A stretch of DNA of 64,000 nucleotides from Burkholderiales bacterium PBB2 (GTDB lineage Bacteria; Pseudomonadota; Gammaproteobacteria; Burkholderiales; Burkholderiaceae_C): positions 206,891 to 270,890 of the forward strand of contig NKIM01000002.1 of assembly GCA_002255955.1 (NCBI GenBank). The letters are read 5' to 3'. The notes below the pieces were generated by a model. The model saw only the letters and a list, made by a program, of their open reading frames with translations, was not told the origin of the DNA and did not search any database. Made by a program: the position numbers and the translations under genes. Below are positions 38,315 to 47,588 of this stretch, piece after piece (the first letter of the stretch is position 1; each line of letters opens with the position of its first letter).

Positions 38315-38895
38315 ACGCCAGGCACCCCGATCGCCAGGACGAGCTGCAGGCCATCGTGCGCAGTTCCCCTTGGCTCATGCAGGCGCTCCATGCCGCCCGT
38401 GATCTGTGCTTGCGCCAGTGGTGCATCGGCGCCGGGGCGCTGCGCAATCGGGTCTGGGACCATCTGCATGGCCACACCGAGCCCTCGCGTCTGGCCGACG
38501 TGGACCTGGTCTATTTCGATCCCGAGGAGCCGCCGGGCTTGGAGGCGAGGCATCAGGCGGCCCTGGCGCGCGACTGTCCGGATCTGCCCTGGGAGCTGAC
38601 GAACCAGGCCCATGTGCATCTCTGGTTCGAGTCCTGCTTCGGCCATGCCGTGGCACCGCTGCGCTCGCTTCAGGACGCGGTCGCCTCCTGGCCCGAGTTC
38701 GCGACCGCGGTGGCCGTGCGCCTGGAGGCCGACGACACGCTGACCGTGATCGCCCCCTACGGCCTGGACGACCTGTTTGCCATGCGCATTCGCCGCAACC
38801 CGGCCCGGGTCAGTGTCGAGACCTTTCGCCAGCGGGTGGCGCAGAAGCAGTACGCGCAACGGTGGCCGCGGGTGCAGATCGAGGATGACCACTAG
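38311..38895 (+). CDS. Nucleotidyltransferase-family protein (NTP_transf_6 type)
   Basis: About 194 aa with the two-Asp core DVDLVYFD, the motif ADVDLVYFDPEE, and the C-terminal PYGLDDLFAMRIRRNP typical of the small nucleotidyltransferase-like family PF06042. The start is taken as GTG 38311, because GAGG lies eight bases upstream and the family-like N-terminus (DELQAIVRSSPWLMQAL) follows at once. Family members are of unknown function. The following hydrolase gene starts within or just after its stop codon. Confidence 0.8.
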   Translation: MNARHPDRQDELQAIVRSSPWLMQALHAARDLCLRQWCIGAGALRNRVWDHLHGHTEPSRLADVDLVYFDPEEPPGLEARHQAALARDCPDLPWELTNQAHVHLWFESCFGHAVAPLRSLQDAVASWPEFATAVAVRLEADDTLTVIAPYGLDDLFAMRIRRNPARVSVETFRQRVAQKQYAQRWPRVQIEDDH

Positions 38896-38905
38896 AGTGC
38901 CCCTC

Positions 38906-39670
38906 ATGCATCTCGACTCAGTGCAAGCAAGTTCTAGCGACCATGCTCCGCTCAGCTCATCAATCCGTCTCCCGACGCTTGTGCTGCTGCCCGGCATGGA
39001 CGGTACCGGGAACTTGTTCGAGCCATTGATTGGGGCCTTGGGGGCCGATTTCAAGGTTCTGGTGGTGCGCTATCCCGAGACGCAAAGCCTCGGGTACGAC
39101 GAGCTTGTTTCGTATGTGAGTGGCTTGCTTCCCGCGGATGAGCCGTTTGTCCTTCTTGGTGAGTCCTTCTCTGGCCCCATCGCAATCAAGCTCGCGACGG
39201 CGTCTCGGCCAGGTCTGTGTGGCGTGATTCTTTGCTGCACTTTTGCGCGAAATCCCCGTCCTGCCCTGACGTGGCTTCGGCATCTTCTTCCCTGGGTGCC
39301 ATTCAATTGGATCCCTACGACTCTGCTCAACTGGGCGCTGCTGGGTTCCTTCGCAACGGGCACGCTGCGCGGCCTGCTCAAAGAGGCTGTAGGGCGAGTC
39401 AGTCCATCGGTGATGCGCACCAGGGTTCGCGCCGTGTCGGAAGTTGATGTGACGGTAGAGTTGTCGCAGATGAGGGTGCCCTGCCTTTATCTGCAAGCTT
39501 CTGCAGATCGAGTGGTTCCGGCAAGGGCTGCGACACTCATTAGAAGGGTACTGGTATCGGTTCAGCTGGTGCGGCTTGACGCTCCCCATTGCCTTTTGCA
39601 GGGTGTACCTGAGAAGTCCGCCGATGCTCTTGCTTCGTTCGTCAGACGGCTTGGACTCACGGTTTCATAG
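38906..39670 (+). CDS. Alpha/beta hydrolase, lower-GC insertion-like gene
   Basis: About 254 aa with the alpha/beta-hydrolase layout: oxyanion region LLPGMDGTGN, nucleophile elbow GESFSG (the usual GxSxG), an acid in ASADRVVPA and His in DAPHCLL. No signal peptide. ATG 38906 is used; ATG 38885 overlapping the previous stop is also open. The gene uses clearly more AT-rich codons (TCT, GAT, ATT, CTT) than both neighbours, which suggests horizontal gain. The substrate is unknown. Confidence 0.8.
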   Translation: MHLDSVQASSSDHAPLSSSIRLPTLVLLPGMDGTGNLFEPLIGALGADFKVLVVRYPETQSLGYDELVSYVSGLLPADEPFVLLGESFSGPIAIKLATASRPGLCGVILCCTFARNPRPALTWLRHLLPWVPFNWIPTTLLNWALLGSFATGTLRGLLKEAVGRVSPSVMRTRVRAVSEVDVTVELSQMRVPCLYLQASADRVVPARAATLIRRVLVSVQLVRLDAPHCLLQGVPEKSADALASFVRRLGLTVS

Positions 39671-39730
39671 CTGGGCTTGGAAATGAGCGCAGGCTGGATT
39701 GATCAGCGCACGCTGTGAAGGGCATTTCAA

Positions 39731-40318
39731 GTGAACACAATGCGATCCGACCGATTTCCCATCGCGGAGTTCCTCCGCTTCACCGCCCCCGACCCTGAGG
39801 CCCATGCGCGCAGCATCGCTGCCTTGCGCGAGCAGCTGGCGCTGCTGCAGGGGAATGCATCGGTCGGCAGGGCCGTGGATGAGGCGGCCTTGCTGGAGGT
39901 GGTCGCCGATCTGGCGGGCCTCTTGATCACCGCCCGCCAGGAGGACGAAGCCTTGCAGCTCTTGCAGGCGCATGAGGCCCTGGCCGAGGCCGCGAGCCAA
40001 GCCTCGCCCGTGCTGCACGAGGCCCTGGGCTGGTTCTGGTGTGCCTACGCCACCGCCTTGCAATACCTCGGCCAGCGCACCGAGGCGGAGCCCATCTTCG
40101 CCCGTACCGTGGCCTTGTGTGAGGCAGGCGGCTGGGCGCGCTTGCGCGCCATGGTGCTGCAGCACTGGGGCCGCAGCCTGGTCAAGCAGGGGCGCTTCGA
40201 CGAGGCGGAATCGCGCTTCCACGAGGCCCTCGCCTTGCGTGTGCAGCTGCAGGACCCGAGGCAGGCCACCACGCGCGAGGCGCTGGCGCTGTTGGCGCAG
40301 TTGCGCGATCGGGCTTGA
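39731..40318 (+). CDS. Helical repeat (TPR-like) protein
   Basis: A 195-aa all-helical protein with two or three TPR-like units (ALQYLGQRTEAEPIFARTVA; SLVKQGRFDEAESRFHEALA). No membrane segment. GTG 39731 is favoured over ATG 39740 because an AAGGG ribosome-binding site lies eight bases before GTG. It is followed 10 bp later by a GNAT acetyltransferase gene and is probably co-transcribed with it. A protein-binding role is likely; nothing more can be said. Confidence 0.7.
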   Translation: MNTMRSDRFPIAEFLRFTAPDPEAHARSIAALREQLALLQGNASVGRAVDEAALLEVVADLAGLLITARQEDEALQLLQAHEALAEAASQASPVLHEALGWFWCAYATALQYLGQRTEAEPIFARTVALCEAGGWARLRAMVLQHWGRSLVKQGRFDEAESRFHEALALRVQLQDPRQATTREALALLAQLRDRA

Positions 40319-40328
40319 GCGGCCCCTC

Positions 40329-40907
40329 ATGATCTCGGACGACCTGCTGGCCCGCTTGGCCGCACCCATCGAATCCCCCCGCCTGTGGCTGGAGCCCCTG
40401 CGTGCTACCCATGCGGCCGAGCTGTTTGAAGGCTTGCAAGAGCCCGAGCTCTACCGCTGGATCTCTATGCACAAGCCCGACAGCGTGGAGGCCCTGGCCG
40501 CCCATTGGCGAATGCTGGAGGGCCGACGTTCACCCGATGGCCAGTTCGCCTGGCCGATTTGGGCTTTGCGGCGCAAAGCCGATGGGCGCTGCCTGGGTCG
40601 GCTGGATGCCGAGATCGATGCGCAGCTGAACGCACCCAATCTCGGCTACTACCTGCTGCGCCCCGCCTGGGGCCAGGGCTATGCCAGCGAAGCAGTGCAA
40701 GCCACCACGGCCGCGTTGCGTGAGCGCGGCGTGCGGCGCATCGTCAGCACGGTGACGGTGGGCAACCAGGCCTCGGCGCGGGTGCTGCAAAAAGCTGGCT
40801 TCGTTTTCGATCGCATCCTGAAAGACAACGACTGCATCGCCGGCCAGATGCACGACGACGAGGCGTATGTCTGGACGGCAGACGCGCTCTCAGCGCCCGC
40901 TGCTTGA
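40329..40907 (+). CDS. GNAT-family N-acetyltransferase
   Basis: A 192-aa acetyltransferase of the RimJ/RimL type: SPRLWLEPLRATHAAELFEG at the N-terminus, GYYLLRPAWGQGYASEAVQA as the acetyl-CoA binding region, and VGNQASARVLQKAGFVFDR near the end. Such enzymes acetylate protein N-termini or small amines; the substrate is not predictable. Its end overlaps the convergent polysaccharide-deacetylase gene by 18 bp. Confidence 0.88.
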   Translation: MISDDLLARLAAPIESPRLWLEPLRATHAAELFEGLQEPELYRWISMHKPDSVEALAAHWRMLEGRRSPDGQFAWPIWALRRKADGRCLGRLDAEIDAQLNAPNLGYYLLRPAWGQGYASEAVQATTAALRERGVRRIVSTVTVGNQASARVLQKAGFVFDRILKDNDCIAGQMHDDEAYVWTADALSAPAA

Positions 40908-41804
40908 GGAGCCTGCGCCCGCGTCGAACTTGAGCCCCACGCGCTGCTCCCGCAGGTGCCGGGCGATGTTGACAAAACTGTCCACCCAGAAGCGCTCCGG
41001 GTGGGCCGCCAGGTGCTGGAGCAAGGCCTGGTGTGCTTCCTTGGAGACACTCAGATGGTCGCCGCCGATGCCGTGGAAGGTGAGGCTGGCCAGCGTGCCC
41101 TGAGCGGCGGCCTGCTCGACGAGGGCGATCAGCTCGGCGCCGCTGGAGCCCACCGGCCCGGCCGTGGGCACATCGGCCAGGTTCAGCGTGGCCAGCGAAG
41201 GCACGACCCCGCCCACGCGCGTCTTCATGGCCAGAAACTCCCCAGCCACGGCTGGAAGGTATGGCTTGCCGCCGGCCAGTGGGTCCGTGCAGGGGGCGGT
41301 GTAGGTGCGCTGGGTCTGGCCGTCGATGGCATACAAGTAGGCATTGGCCAGCTGCACCTCTTCCAGCATCTGAGCCACGCCGATCTTGTCGAGATCGCGG
41401 TGCGGCGCCACCCAATCGCGGCCGGGCGCCGAGCGGGAGCAGGGGTGGAACAGGGTGTGGTTGCCCAGTTCATGGCCCGCGGCCGCGGCACGCCGCCATT
41501 CCGGCAGGCGTTGCCGGACGACCGGGCTGGCCAGGGTCAGATAGAAGGTGGCCTTGAGGCCCAGCGCGTTCAGCGCAGGGATGGCGTGGTCGAGCTGGCT
41601 GGCCAGGGCGTCGTCGTAGGACAGGCTGACGGCTGCCCGGGCGCCGCCGGGCCACTGAAAGGCGGGCGCCGGCTCGCTGTGGGCGCCGGTGGCCACCAGG
41701 CTCTGGGACAGACCAAAGGGCAGCCAGAGGGCCAAGCTCAGCAGCGCCCGCCAGCGCGGCCGGCCGGGCGCGTGTGCTGCAGCGAATGTGTTCATCATCA
41801 TCAT
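40890..41804 (-). CDS. Secreted polysaccharide deacetylase (NodB domain)
   Basis: About 304 aa. A signal peptide (LLSLALWLPFGLSQSLVATG) is followed by a NodB-homology domain: motif 1 SLSYDDAL (two Asp, catalytic base and metal ligand), motif 2 HELGNHTLFHP (two His metal ligands), and later HGIGGDHLSV, a C-terminal His motif. It should remove N-acetyl or O-acetyl groups from an exported polysaccharide or peptidoglycan. The start has four ATG codons in a row (41804 to 41795) and no strong ribosome-binding site, so the exact start is uncertain. Confidence 0.88.
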   Translation of the reverse strand: MMMMNTFAAAHAPGRPRWRALLSLALWLPFGLSQSLVATGAHSEPAPAFQWPGGARAAVSLSYDDALASQLDHAIPALNALGLKATFYLTLASPVVRQRLPEWRRAAAAGHELGNHTLFHPCSRSAPGRDWVAPHRDLDKIGVAQMLEEVQLANAYLYAIDGQTQRTYTAPCTDPLAGGKPYLPAVAGEFLAMKTRVGGVVPSLATLNLADVPTAGPVGSSGAELIALVEQAAAQGTLASLTFHGIGGDHLSVSKEAHQALLQHLAAHPERFWVDSFVNIARHLREQRVGLKFDAGAGSSSSGR

Positions 41805-41967
41805 CAGAGTCCGGCGCCTTGATCGTGAGGGAAGGCCGGGCAGCGCCCGGCTGGCGCTGGCAATGATAGGTCGGCGCCGTGGGCCTGACTGCCGGCGCGC
41901 CGCGAGTTTTGTGACGTTTCTGAAACCTCGGCCTGCAGGCCCGCCGCCGCCTCTACACTGCGCCCGC

Positions 41968-42663
41968 ATGCAGCAAGGCAAACCCCTGATCCTGATCGTT
42001 GATGACGACGCCGAACTGTCCGCCCTGGTGGCCACGCTGCTGGGCCGCGAGAGGTGGGAGGTGCACACGGTGCTCACCGGCGGCGACGGCGAGCGCGCCT
42101 TGCGCGCGCTGCGCCCCGACCTGGTCTTGCTGGATGTGATGCTGCCCGATGCCAGCGGCTATGAGCTCTGCCGCCGTTGGCGTGCCAGCCATGCGGAGCT
42201 GGGCATCCTGATGTTCACCGCGCGCGGCGAGCCCATGGACCGCGTGCTGGGTCTGGAGCTCGGTGCTGACGACTATCTGAGCAAACCTTTCGAGCCGCGC
42301 GAGCTGGTGGCCCGGGTGCGGGCCCTGCTGCGCCGCCAGACCCCCGGGCGCAGCGAGGCCGGTCTGCTGCGCTTCGAGGGCCTGAGCATTGATCTGCTCA
42401 AGCGCGAGCTGCGCGTCGGCGAGCGGGTGGTGGCGCTGACCGGCATCGAGTTCAAGCTCTTGGCCGCCCTGGCCCGGGTGCCCGGGCAGATTCTGCCGCG
42501 CGAAGCGCTCAGCGAGGCGGTGCAGCCCGGCCGTTACCGGCCGCAGGACCGCAGCGTCGATGTGCAGGTGGCGCGGCTGCGCCGCAAGCTCGAAGAGGCC
42601 AGCCCCGATCGGGTCTGGATCAACACCGTTCGTGGGGAGGGTTATGTCTTTCTGCCCGCTTGA
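41968..42663 (+). CDS. OmpR-type response regulator
   Basis: A 231-aa regulator: receiver domain with the acidic pair (VDDDAE), phospho-acceptor in LVLLDVMLPD (about residue 54), the Thr of MFTARG and Lys of LSKPFEP, followed by a winged-helix DNA-binding domain (LTGIEFKLLAAL; SVDVQVARLRRKLEE). It is followed 3 bp after its stop by the cognate sensor kinase. Target genes unknown; the nearest candidates are the flanking deacetylase and esterase genes. Confidence 0.95.
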   Translation: MQQGKPLILIVDDDAELSALVATLLGRERWEVHTVLTGGDGERALRALRPDLVLLDVMLPDASGYELCRRWRASHAELGILMFTARGEPMDRVLGLELGADDYLSKPFEPRELVARVRALLRRQTPGRSEAGLLRFEGLSIDLLKRELRVGERVVALTGIEFKLLAALARVPGQILPREALSEAVQPGRYRPQDRSVDVQVARLRRKLEEASPDRVWINTVRGEGYVFLPA

Positions 42664-42666
42664 ACC

Positions 42667-44058
42667 ATGAGTGCGCGCCCCTCCATCGGCTCCCCAAGCG
42701 ACCCAAACGGTGTCATGGGTTGGCGGCGCTTCGACAGCCTGTTCGCCCGCCTGCTCTTGCTGCAGATCCTGCTGGCCCTGCTGCTGATGCTGGTGTTCGG
42801 TGCCCTGGTCTATATGGAGCGCAACAAGGCGGTGGCGCGCCTGGTGGGTGAGCGCTGGGCGCCCAGCCTGCGCCAGGCCGCGGGCTGGCCCGAGCCGGGC
42901 TTGAGCCAAGCGCGGCCCTTGCAGTACGGCCGCCAGGCGCCGCCGCCGGCCATGCGCTCGCTGCTGATGGGGCCGCGCATGGCCGCCTTGGTGGAGGAGC
43001 TGGAGCGCCAGGGCGTGCCGGTGCAAGCGGCGCGCATCACGCGCGGCGCCGACGCGCCCATGCTGTGGCTGGAGGTGGCCGGTCCGGCGGGGCAGCGCCA
43101 GTGGCTGGGCCTGAACGACCGTGCCTTGCTGCCCAATGTGTCGCGCCGGCTGCTGCTGGCGCTGCTGATCACCGGCCTTTTGTGCGTGGGCCTGAGCTGG
43201 GTCTTCACGCGCCGTCTGATGCGGCCGCTGCAGGACCTGCGCCTGCGCATGCAAGGCTATCGCCCGGGCCTGGCACAGGCGGCTGGGGCATCGGCTGCAA
43301 GTTCGGCGGCTGCCAGCACGCCGCTGCTCAGCTCGCCCCCCGAGCTGCAGGCCATCGAGTCCGCTTACCAAAGCCTGCTGCAAGGCCTGGCCCTGCATGA
43401 GCAGGAGCGTGCCCTGCTGCTGGCCGGGGTTTCGCACGACCTGCGCGGCCCCCTGGCGCGCATTCGCGTCGCCGCCGGCTTGCTGCCGGACAGCGCCGAC
43501 ACCGCCAGCTGGCGGGAGTCCATCGTGCGCAACACCGAGTTGGCCGATCGCCTGATTGGCAGCTTTCTCGACCATGTGCGCGCCGGCGAGTTGCCGCTGA
43601 ATCAAAGCACCGATCTGCTGGCTCTGGCGCGCCAGCTGCTGGCCGCCTTGCCGCCGCAGCCGGAGTGCGGCCCGGCCGTGCAGCTGGACTTGGATCTGCC
43701 GCCGCCCGCCTCGACCTTGCTATTGCCCGCCAGCCACCCCTTGCTGCTGGAGCGGCTCTTGGCCAATTTGCTCGACAACGCCCGTGTGCACGGCCTGCCG
43801 CCGGTGCGTCTGCGCCTGAGCTGCGAGCGCGACGAGGTCTCCATCGAGGTCAGCGACGGTGGCCCGGGCCTGCCCGGCCCCGTCAGCGAACTGCTGCCGG
43901 CTTTTGCGCGTGGCGACCCGGCGCGCAGCCACCCGGGCACTGGCCTGGGTCTCGCCGTGGTCAGCCGGGTGGTGGAGCGTATGCAGGGCCGCCTGAGCTT
44001 TGCGCATGAGGCGGGGCGGCACCGGGTGACGGTGCGCCTGCCTTTGAATCGCGGCTGA
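42667..44058 (+). CDS. EnvZ-type membrane histidine kinase
   Basis: A 463-aa inner-membrane sensor. Two membrane segments (about 25-50 and 158-180) enclose a periplasmic domain of about 110 residues, followed by HAMP (RRLMRPLQDLRLRMQGY), the phospho-accepting GVSHDLRGPLARIR, the N box LLANLLDNARVHG, G1 VSDGGPGLPG and G2 HPGTGLGLAVVSR. It starts 3 bp after the regulator stop, forming a normal two-component operon. The stimulus is unknown. Confidence 0.95.
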   Translation: MSARPSIGSPSDPNGVMGWRRFDSLFARLLLLQILLALLLMLVFGALVYMERNKAVARLVGERWAPSLRQAAGWPEPGLSQARPLQYGRQAPPPAMRSLLMGPRMAALVEELERQGVPVQAARITRGADAPMLWLEVAGPAGQRQWLGLNDRALLPNVSRRLLLALLITGLLCVGLSWVFTRRLMRPLQDLRLRMQGYRPGLAQAAGASAASSAAASTPLLSSPPELQAIESAYQSLLQGLALHEQERALLLAGVSHDLRGPLARIRVAAGLLPDSADTASWRESIVRNTELADRLIGSFLDHVRAGELPLNQSTDLLALARQLLAALPPQPECGPAVQLDLDLPPPASTLLLPASHPLLLERLLANLLDNARVHGLPPVRLRLSCERDEVSIEVSDGGPGLPGPVSELLPAFARGDPARSHPGTGLGLAVVSRVVERMQGRLSFAHEAGRHRVTVRLPLNRG

Positions 44059-44088
44059 ACCGAAACCAGGCCGGGGCCTGGCCGCCGC

Positions 44089-45105
44089 CTACTTGCTGTG
44101 GCGGCGGAAGAAGGCCCAGATTTCGTCGGTGGCATTGACGGCGTTGCTGGGCGTGTCGCCGCGCCGGCTGCCGGCCCGCCCGCCAGGCCAGGCGTGGCCG
44201 TTGTCGCCGACCAGCAGCAGCTCGGCGCTGTGGCCGGCCGGGCAGCTGTGGCGCCAGCGGCTCAGCACGCCTTGCACCGAGGTCTCCGCCTCGCCGACGC
44301 AGCCATTGGCACCGGCCCAGAAGCTCAGCTGGGCGAGGGCGGGCAGGGTCGGCGTGCCGTCCCAGGCGCCGGGAAAGGCGCCGCCCGGGGGGCCGCCGGC
44401 CGGAGGCACGGACTGGTCCAGGCCGCCATTGATCATCAGCGCCGGCACGCCGTGTTGGGGCCGGCGCTCGTCGCCGAATACCGTGGCCACGACGGGCGCG
44501 ATGGCGGCCAGGCGGTCACCGAGCTCGCTGCCCAGGCGGTGGGTCATCATGCCGCCGTTGGACATGCCGGTGGCGTAGATGCGCATGGGGTCGACCGGGT
44601 AGTTGGCCTCCAGATGCTCGATCAGGGCGCGGATGAAGCCGGCATCGTCCTCGCGCTTTTCCATGGCTTGCCCGCAGCAGTGGCCGGCGTTCCAGGTCAA
44701 AAAGCTGTGGCGCAGGCGGCCGCTGCCCTCCGGGTAGACGACGATGAAGCCCTCCTGCCGCGCCTTGGCTGTGAAGCCCGTCATTTCTTCCATATTGGCC
44801 GCATGGCCGCCGCCGCCATGCAGGGCGATCACCAGGGGCAGGCGGGCGCCGTCGCGCGGCAGCGAGCCGGGCAGGCGCAGCAGGAAGCTGCGCGGCTCGC
44901 CCTGGTAGTTCAGGGTCAGCATGCCTTCGCCGCCCATGCCGCTTGGGCTGTTCTGACGGCTTTCGCGCCAGGGCCCGGCGGCATTGGCGGCCAGGCAGGC
45001 CAGGGCCAGGGTGGCGACGGTCAGGGCCTGAAGGCCGCGGCGCCGCACGGAGCTGAGCTTGGAGCGTGATAGCGATGGCAATGGCGATGAAGTCTGGCTG
45101 TGCAT
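44089..45105 (-). CDS. Secreted LpqC-like / polyhydroxybutyrate-depolymerase-family esterase
   Basis: A 338-aa exported esterase with signal peptide ending near AANA-AGPW. The alpha/beta-hydrolase fold shows the oxyanion segment IALHGGGGHAANM and the nucleophile in TGMSNGGMM (GxSxG). YPEGSG and GDNGHAWPGG, with the catalytic His in the latter, are LpqC/feruloyl-esterase-like. GGAG lies seven bases before ATG 45105. Family members cleave polyhydroxyalkanoate oligomers or aromatic esters; which applies is unknown. Confidence 0.88.
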   Translation of the reverse strand: MHSQTSSPLPSLSRSKLSSVRRRGLQALTVATLALACLAANAAGPWRESRQNSPSGMGGEGMLTLNYQGEPRSFLLRLPGSLPRDGARLPLVIALHGGGGHAANMEEMTGFTAKARQEGFIVVYPEGSGRLRHSFLTWNAGHCCGQAMEKREDDAGFIRALIEHLEANYPVDPMRIYATGMSNGGMMTHRLGSELGDRLAAIAPVVATVFGDERRPQHGVPALMINGGLDQSVPPAGGPPGGAFPGAWDGTPTLPALAQLSFWAGANGCVGEAETSVQGVLSRWRHSCPAGHSAELLLVGDNGHAWPGGRAGSRRGDTPSNAVNATDEIWAFFRRHSK

Positions 45106-45311
45106 GAAGAACTCCGTTCGGGCTGATGGGGCAGCCGCCTGGGGCGGCAATGCTGGAGGGGGTGTGATCGATTGGACTTGCCCCGTTGGCCACGAACTTG
45201 CACCGCAGATGACGAATTGCGACAACTTTGCAATATGGGCTGCCGGCAGCGCTGCCGCTCCTAGACTCGCGGCCCACAGGGCCCGCCGTGGGCAAGCAAG
45301 GACATCTGACC

Positions 45312-46229
45312 GTGACTTCACTTCTTTGGGCATCGAGCCCCTGCGCTCACTGGGTGCTGGCACTGAATTTGGTGCTCGGAGCGGCCACATGCGACGCATC
45401 CGCCGCACCCGCACCTGCCGCCACAGCAGCGACAGCCGCCGCGCCGAGCGACCACCCCCTGCTCACGCGCATGCCGGGCTATGTGATCGAGGACAAGAAG
45501 GAAGAAGCCTTCGGCGCACGCCGTTTCGGCGGCGAAGGCCAGGTGCTGCCCGGCACCGTGCGCCTGCCCGGCGGCCAGATCGAGGTGGAGGGGCGGGTGA
45601 CCGAGATCGCCTACATCGACGAGCAGGAGCGCGGCTCGGTGCTGGCCATCTACCGCAACCACCTCCATGCCTTGGCCAGCCTGGGCGCGCAGGCGCTGAA
45701 CACCGGGCTCTCCAATGCGCAAATCGCCCAGGGCGGCCGCTTTCTGTTCCAGCTGGGGCAGGGCCCGGCCAGCCGCTGGGTGGCCTTGGACCTGGGCTCG
45801 GACACCTACCGCTATGTGCTCACCATCGTCGAGCCGGCGGCCCTGGTGCAGGCCGTCACGGCCGGCCAGCTGGCGGCCGAGATCCAGAGCCATGGCCTGG
45901 CCACCTTGCACCTGCAGTTCGACACCGGCCGGGCTGATCTCAAGGCCGACGGCCTGGCGGCCGTGCAGGCGCTTGCCCAGTTGATGCGGGCCGAGCCCAC
46001 GCTCAAGCTCTCCATCGAAGGCCATACCGATCACATCGGCTCGGCCGCCGACAACCGCAAGCTCTCGCTGCAGCGCGCCGAAGCGGTGCAGCGCGCCGTC
46101 TGTGCACTGGGCATCGCACCCGCCCGCCTGTCGGCGCTCGGCCATGGCGCGGACCTGCCGGTGGCCGACCGGCGCAGCGAGGAAGGCCGTGCCAAGAACC
46201 GCCGCGTGGAGCTGATCAAGCGGCTCTGA
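45312..46229 (+). CDS. OmpA-family outer-membrane protein
   Basis: A 305-aa exported protein with a C-terminal OmpA-like peptidoglycan-binding domain (LHLQFDTGRADLKADGLAAV; IEGHTDHIGSAADNRKLSLQ; SEEGRAKNRRVELI). The N-terminal part (about residues 40-190) is a different, unrecognised domain. GTG 45312 is the chosen start, because AAGGA lies nine bases before it and it opens a signal peptide; upstream extensions do not look like a signal. It is followed at once by a methyltransferase gene. Confidence 0.85.
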   Translation: MTSLLWASSPCAHWVLALNLVLGAATCDASAAPAPAATAATAAAPSDHPLLTRMPGYVIEDKKEEAFGARRFGGEGQVLPGTVRLPGGQIEVEGRVTEIAYIDEQERGSVLAIYRNHLHALASLGAQALNTGLSNAQIAQGGRFLFQLGQGPASRWVALDLGSDTYRYVLTIVEPAALVQAVTAGQLAAEIQSHGLATLHLQFDTGRADLKADGLAAVQALAQLMRAEPTLKLSIEGHTDHIGSAADNRKLSLQRAEAVQRAVCALGIAPARLSALGHGADLPVADRRSEEGRAKNRRVELIKRL

Positions 46230-46262
46230 ATGCAGCTGTCCAGCGCCTGCTACGCTGGCGAC

Positions 46263-46994
46263 ATGACCCTCTATCTACAGCCACCCAACGCCCAGGAAAT
46301 CTCGCGCCTTGATGCCGTGCTGGCCGAGCGCCGCAGCGACTGGTGGGATCAGTTCTATGCACAGCGCGAGCGGCCCGTGCCCTTCTTTGGCCGGGCCCCC
46401 GACGAGCACCTGGCCGCCTGGGTGGAAGCCGGCCAGCTTGCCGCGGGGCCGGCCCTGGACCTGGGTTGCGGCAATGGCCGCAATGCGCTCTACCTAGCGC
46501 GCGCCGGCTTTGCCGTCGAAGCGGTGGACTACTCCGCGGCCGCGATCCGCTGGGCGGCCGAGCGCGCGCAGGAGGCTGGCGTGGACCTGCCATTGCAGCA
46601 GGGCTCGGTCTTCGATCTGCAGCGGCCCCAGGGACACTACGCCCTGGTCTGCGATTCCGGCTGCTTTCATCACCTGCCGCCGCATCGGCGCGCCCTCTAC
46701 ATTGCGCGCATCCATGCCTGGCTGCGACCCGGCGGCGTGCTGGCCCTGTGCTGCTTCCGGCCTGAAGGCGGCAGCGGTCTCAGCGATAGCGAGGTCTATG
46801 AACGCGGCACGCTCGCGGGCGGCCTGGGCTACAGCGAAGCGCAGCTGCGCGCCATCTGGGGCAGGCACTTCGAGATCGCCAGCCTGCGGCCGATGCAGGC
46901 GCAGCCGGCCGATGCCGAGCGCTTTGGTGCTGAATTTCTCTGGGCGATGCGGGCGATTCGGCGGGCCGAGCCGGCGCCGAGCGCGGCCCTTTGA
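46263..46994 (+). CDS. Class I SAM-dependent methyltransferase
   Basis: About 243 aa with the SAM-binding motif LDLGCGNGRNALYLARAGF followed by VEAVDYSAAAI, similar to TehB-like and thiopurine-type methyltransferases. DSGCFHHLPPHRRALYI is the acceptor-side segment. ATG 46263 is used; an in-frame ATG at 46230, directly after the OmpA-like stop, would add 11 residues. The substrate is unknown. Confidence 0.85.
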   Translation: MTLYLQPPNAQEISRLDAVLAERRSDWWDQFYAQRERPVPFFGRAPDEHLAAWVEAGQLAAGPALDLGCGNGRNALYLARAGFAVEAVDYSAAAIRWAAERAQEAGVDLPLQQGSVFDLQRPQGHYALVCDSGCFHHLPPHRRALYIARIHAWLRPGGVLALCCFRPEGGSGLSDSEVYERGTLAGGLGYSEAQLRAIWGRHFEIASLRPMQAQPADAERFGAEFLWAMRAIRRAEPAPSAAL

Positions 46995-47023
46995 AGGACC
47001 GGCGCTCTGCTATCGTCCCGCCC

Positions 47024-47515
47024 ATGCGAAGCCTGAAATCCCTGATTCCCTTGACCGCTCTGTGCCTGCTGGCTGCCTGTTCCAGCACCGATCAAGGCAA
47101 GGCCGGCACGGCCGTCGCCACGCCGCTGAGTGACTTGAACCTGGTCAGTGCCACCATACCTGCCGTGCTGGCAGCGGCGCAGCGGGCTCCCTATGGTCTG
47201 CCGGCTGCACAGGACTGCGCCAGCCTGGCGCTGGACATCCGGGCCCTGGACGAGGTGCTGGGCCCGGATATCGATGCTCCGGTGTCGGACAACCACCCGG
47301 GCCTGCTGGAGCGCGGCGCCGAGGCCGGCTCGGGCGCCGCCGTCGGCGCCTTGCAGCGCACGGCCGAGGGCGTGATCCCCTTCCGCGGTTGGATCCGCAA
47401 GCTGAGCGGCGCCGAACGCCACTCGCGCCAGGTGACTGCGGCCATCACCGCCGGCGGCGTACGCCGGGCCTTTCTCAAGGGTTTGCGGGCGAGCCGGAGC
47501 TGCGGCTCGGCTTGA
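47024..47515 (+). CDS. Small predicted lipoprotein
   Basis: A 163-aa protein with type II signal (MRSLKSLIPLTALCLLAAC). The mature sequence contains AGSGAAVGALQRTAEGVIPF, a glycine-rich stretch with hydrophobic character, and a Cys pair (DCASLAL ... RSCGSA). Such lipoproteins occur widely in Burkholderiales; I know no function. It lies between a methyltransferase and a YitT-like gene. Confidence 0.78.
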   Translation: MRSLKSLIPLTALCLLAACSSTDQGKAGTAVATPLSDLNLVSATIPAVLAAAQRAPYGLPAAQDCASLALDIRALDEVLGPDIDAPVSDNHPGLLERGAEAGSGAAVGALQRTAEGVIPFRGWIRKLSGAERHSRQVTAAITAGGVRRAFLKGLRASRSCGSA

Positions 47516-47588
47516 TGCGCGGGCTTGTGGGTGGGTATGAGAGCGGCAGTTGCCTTCCCGCGCCTGCCGCTTCATGCAAAACTGCGCC

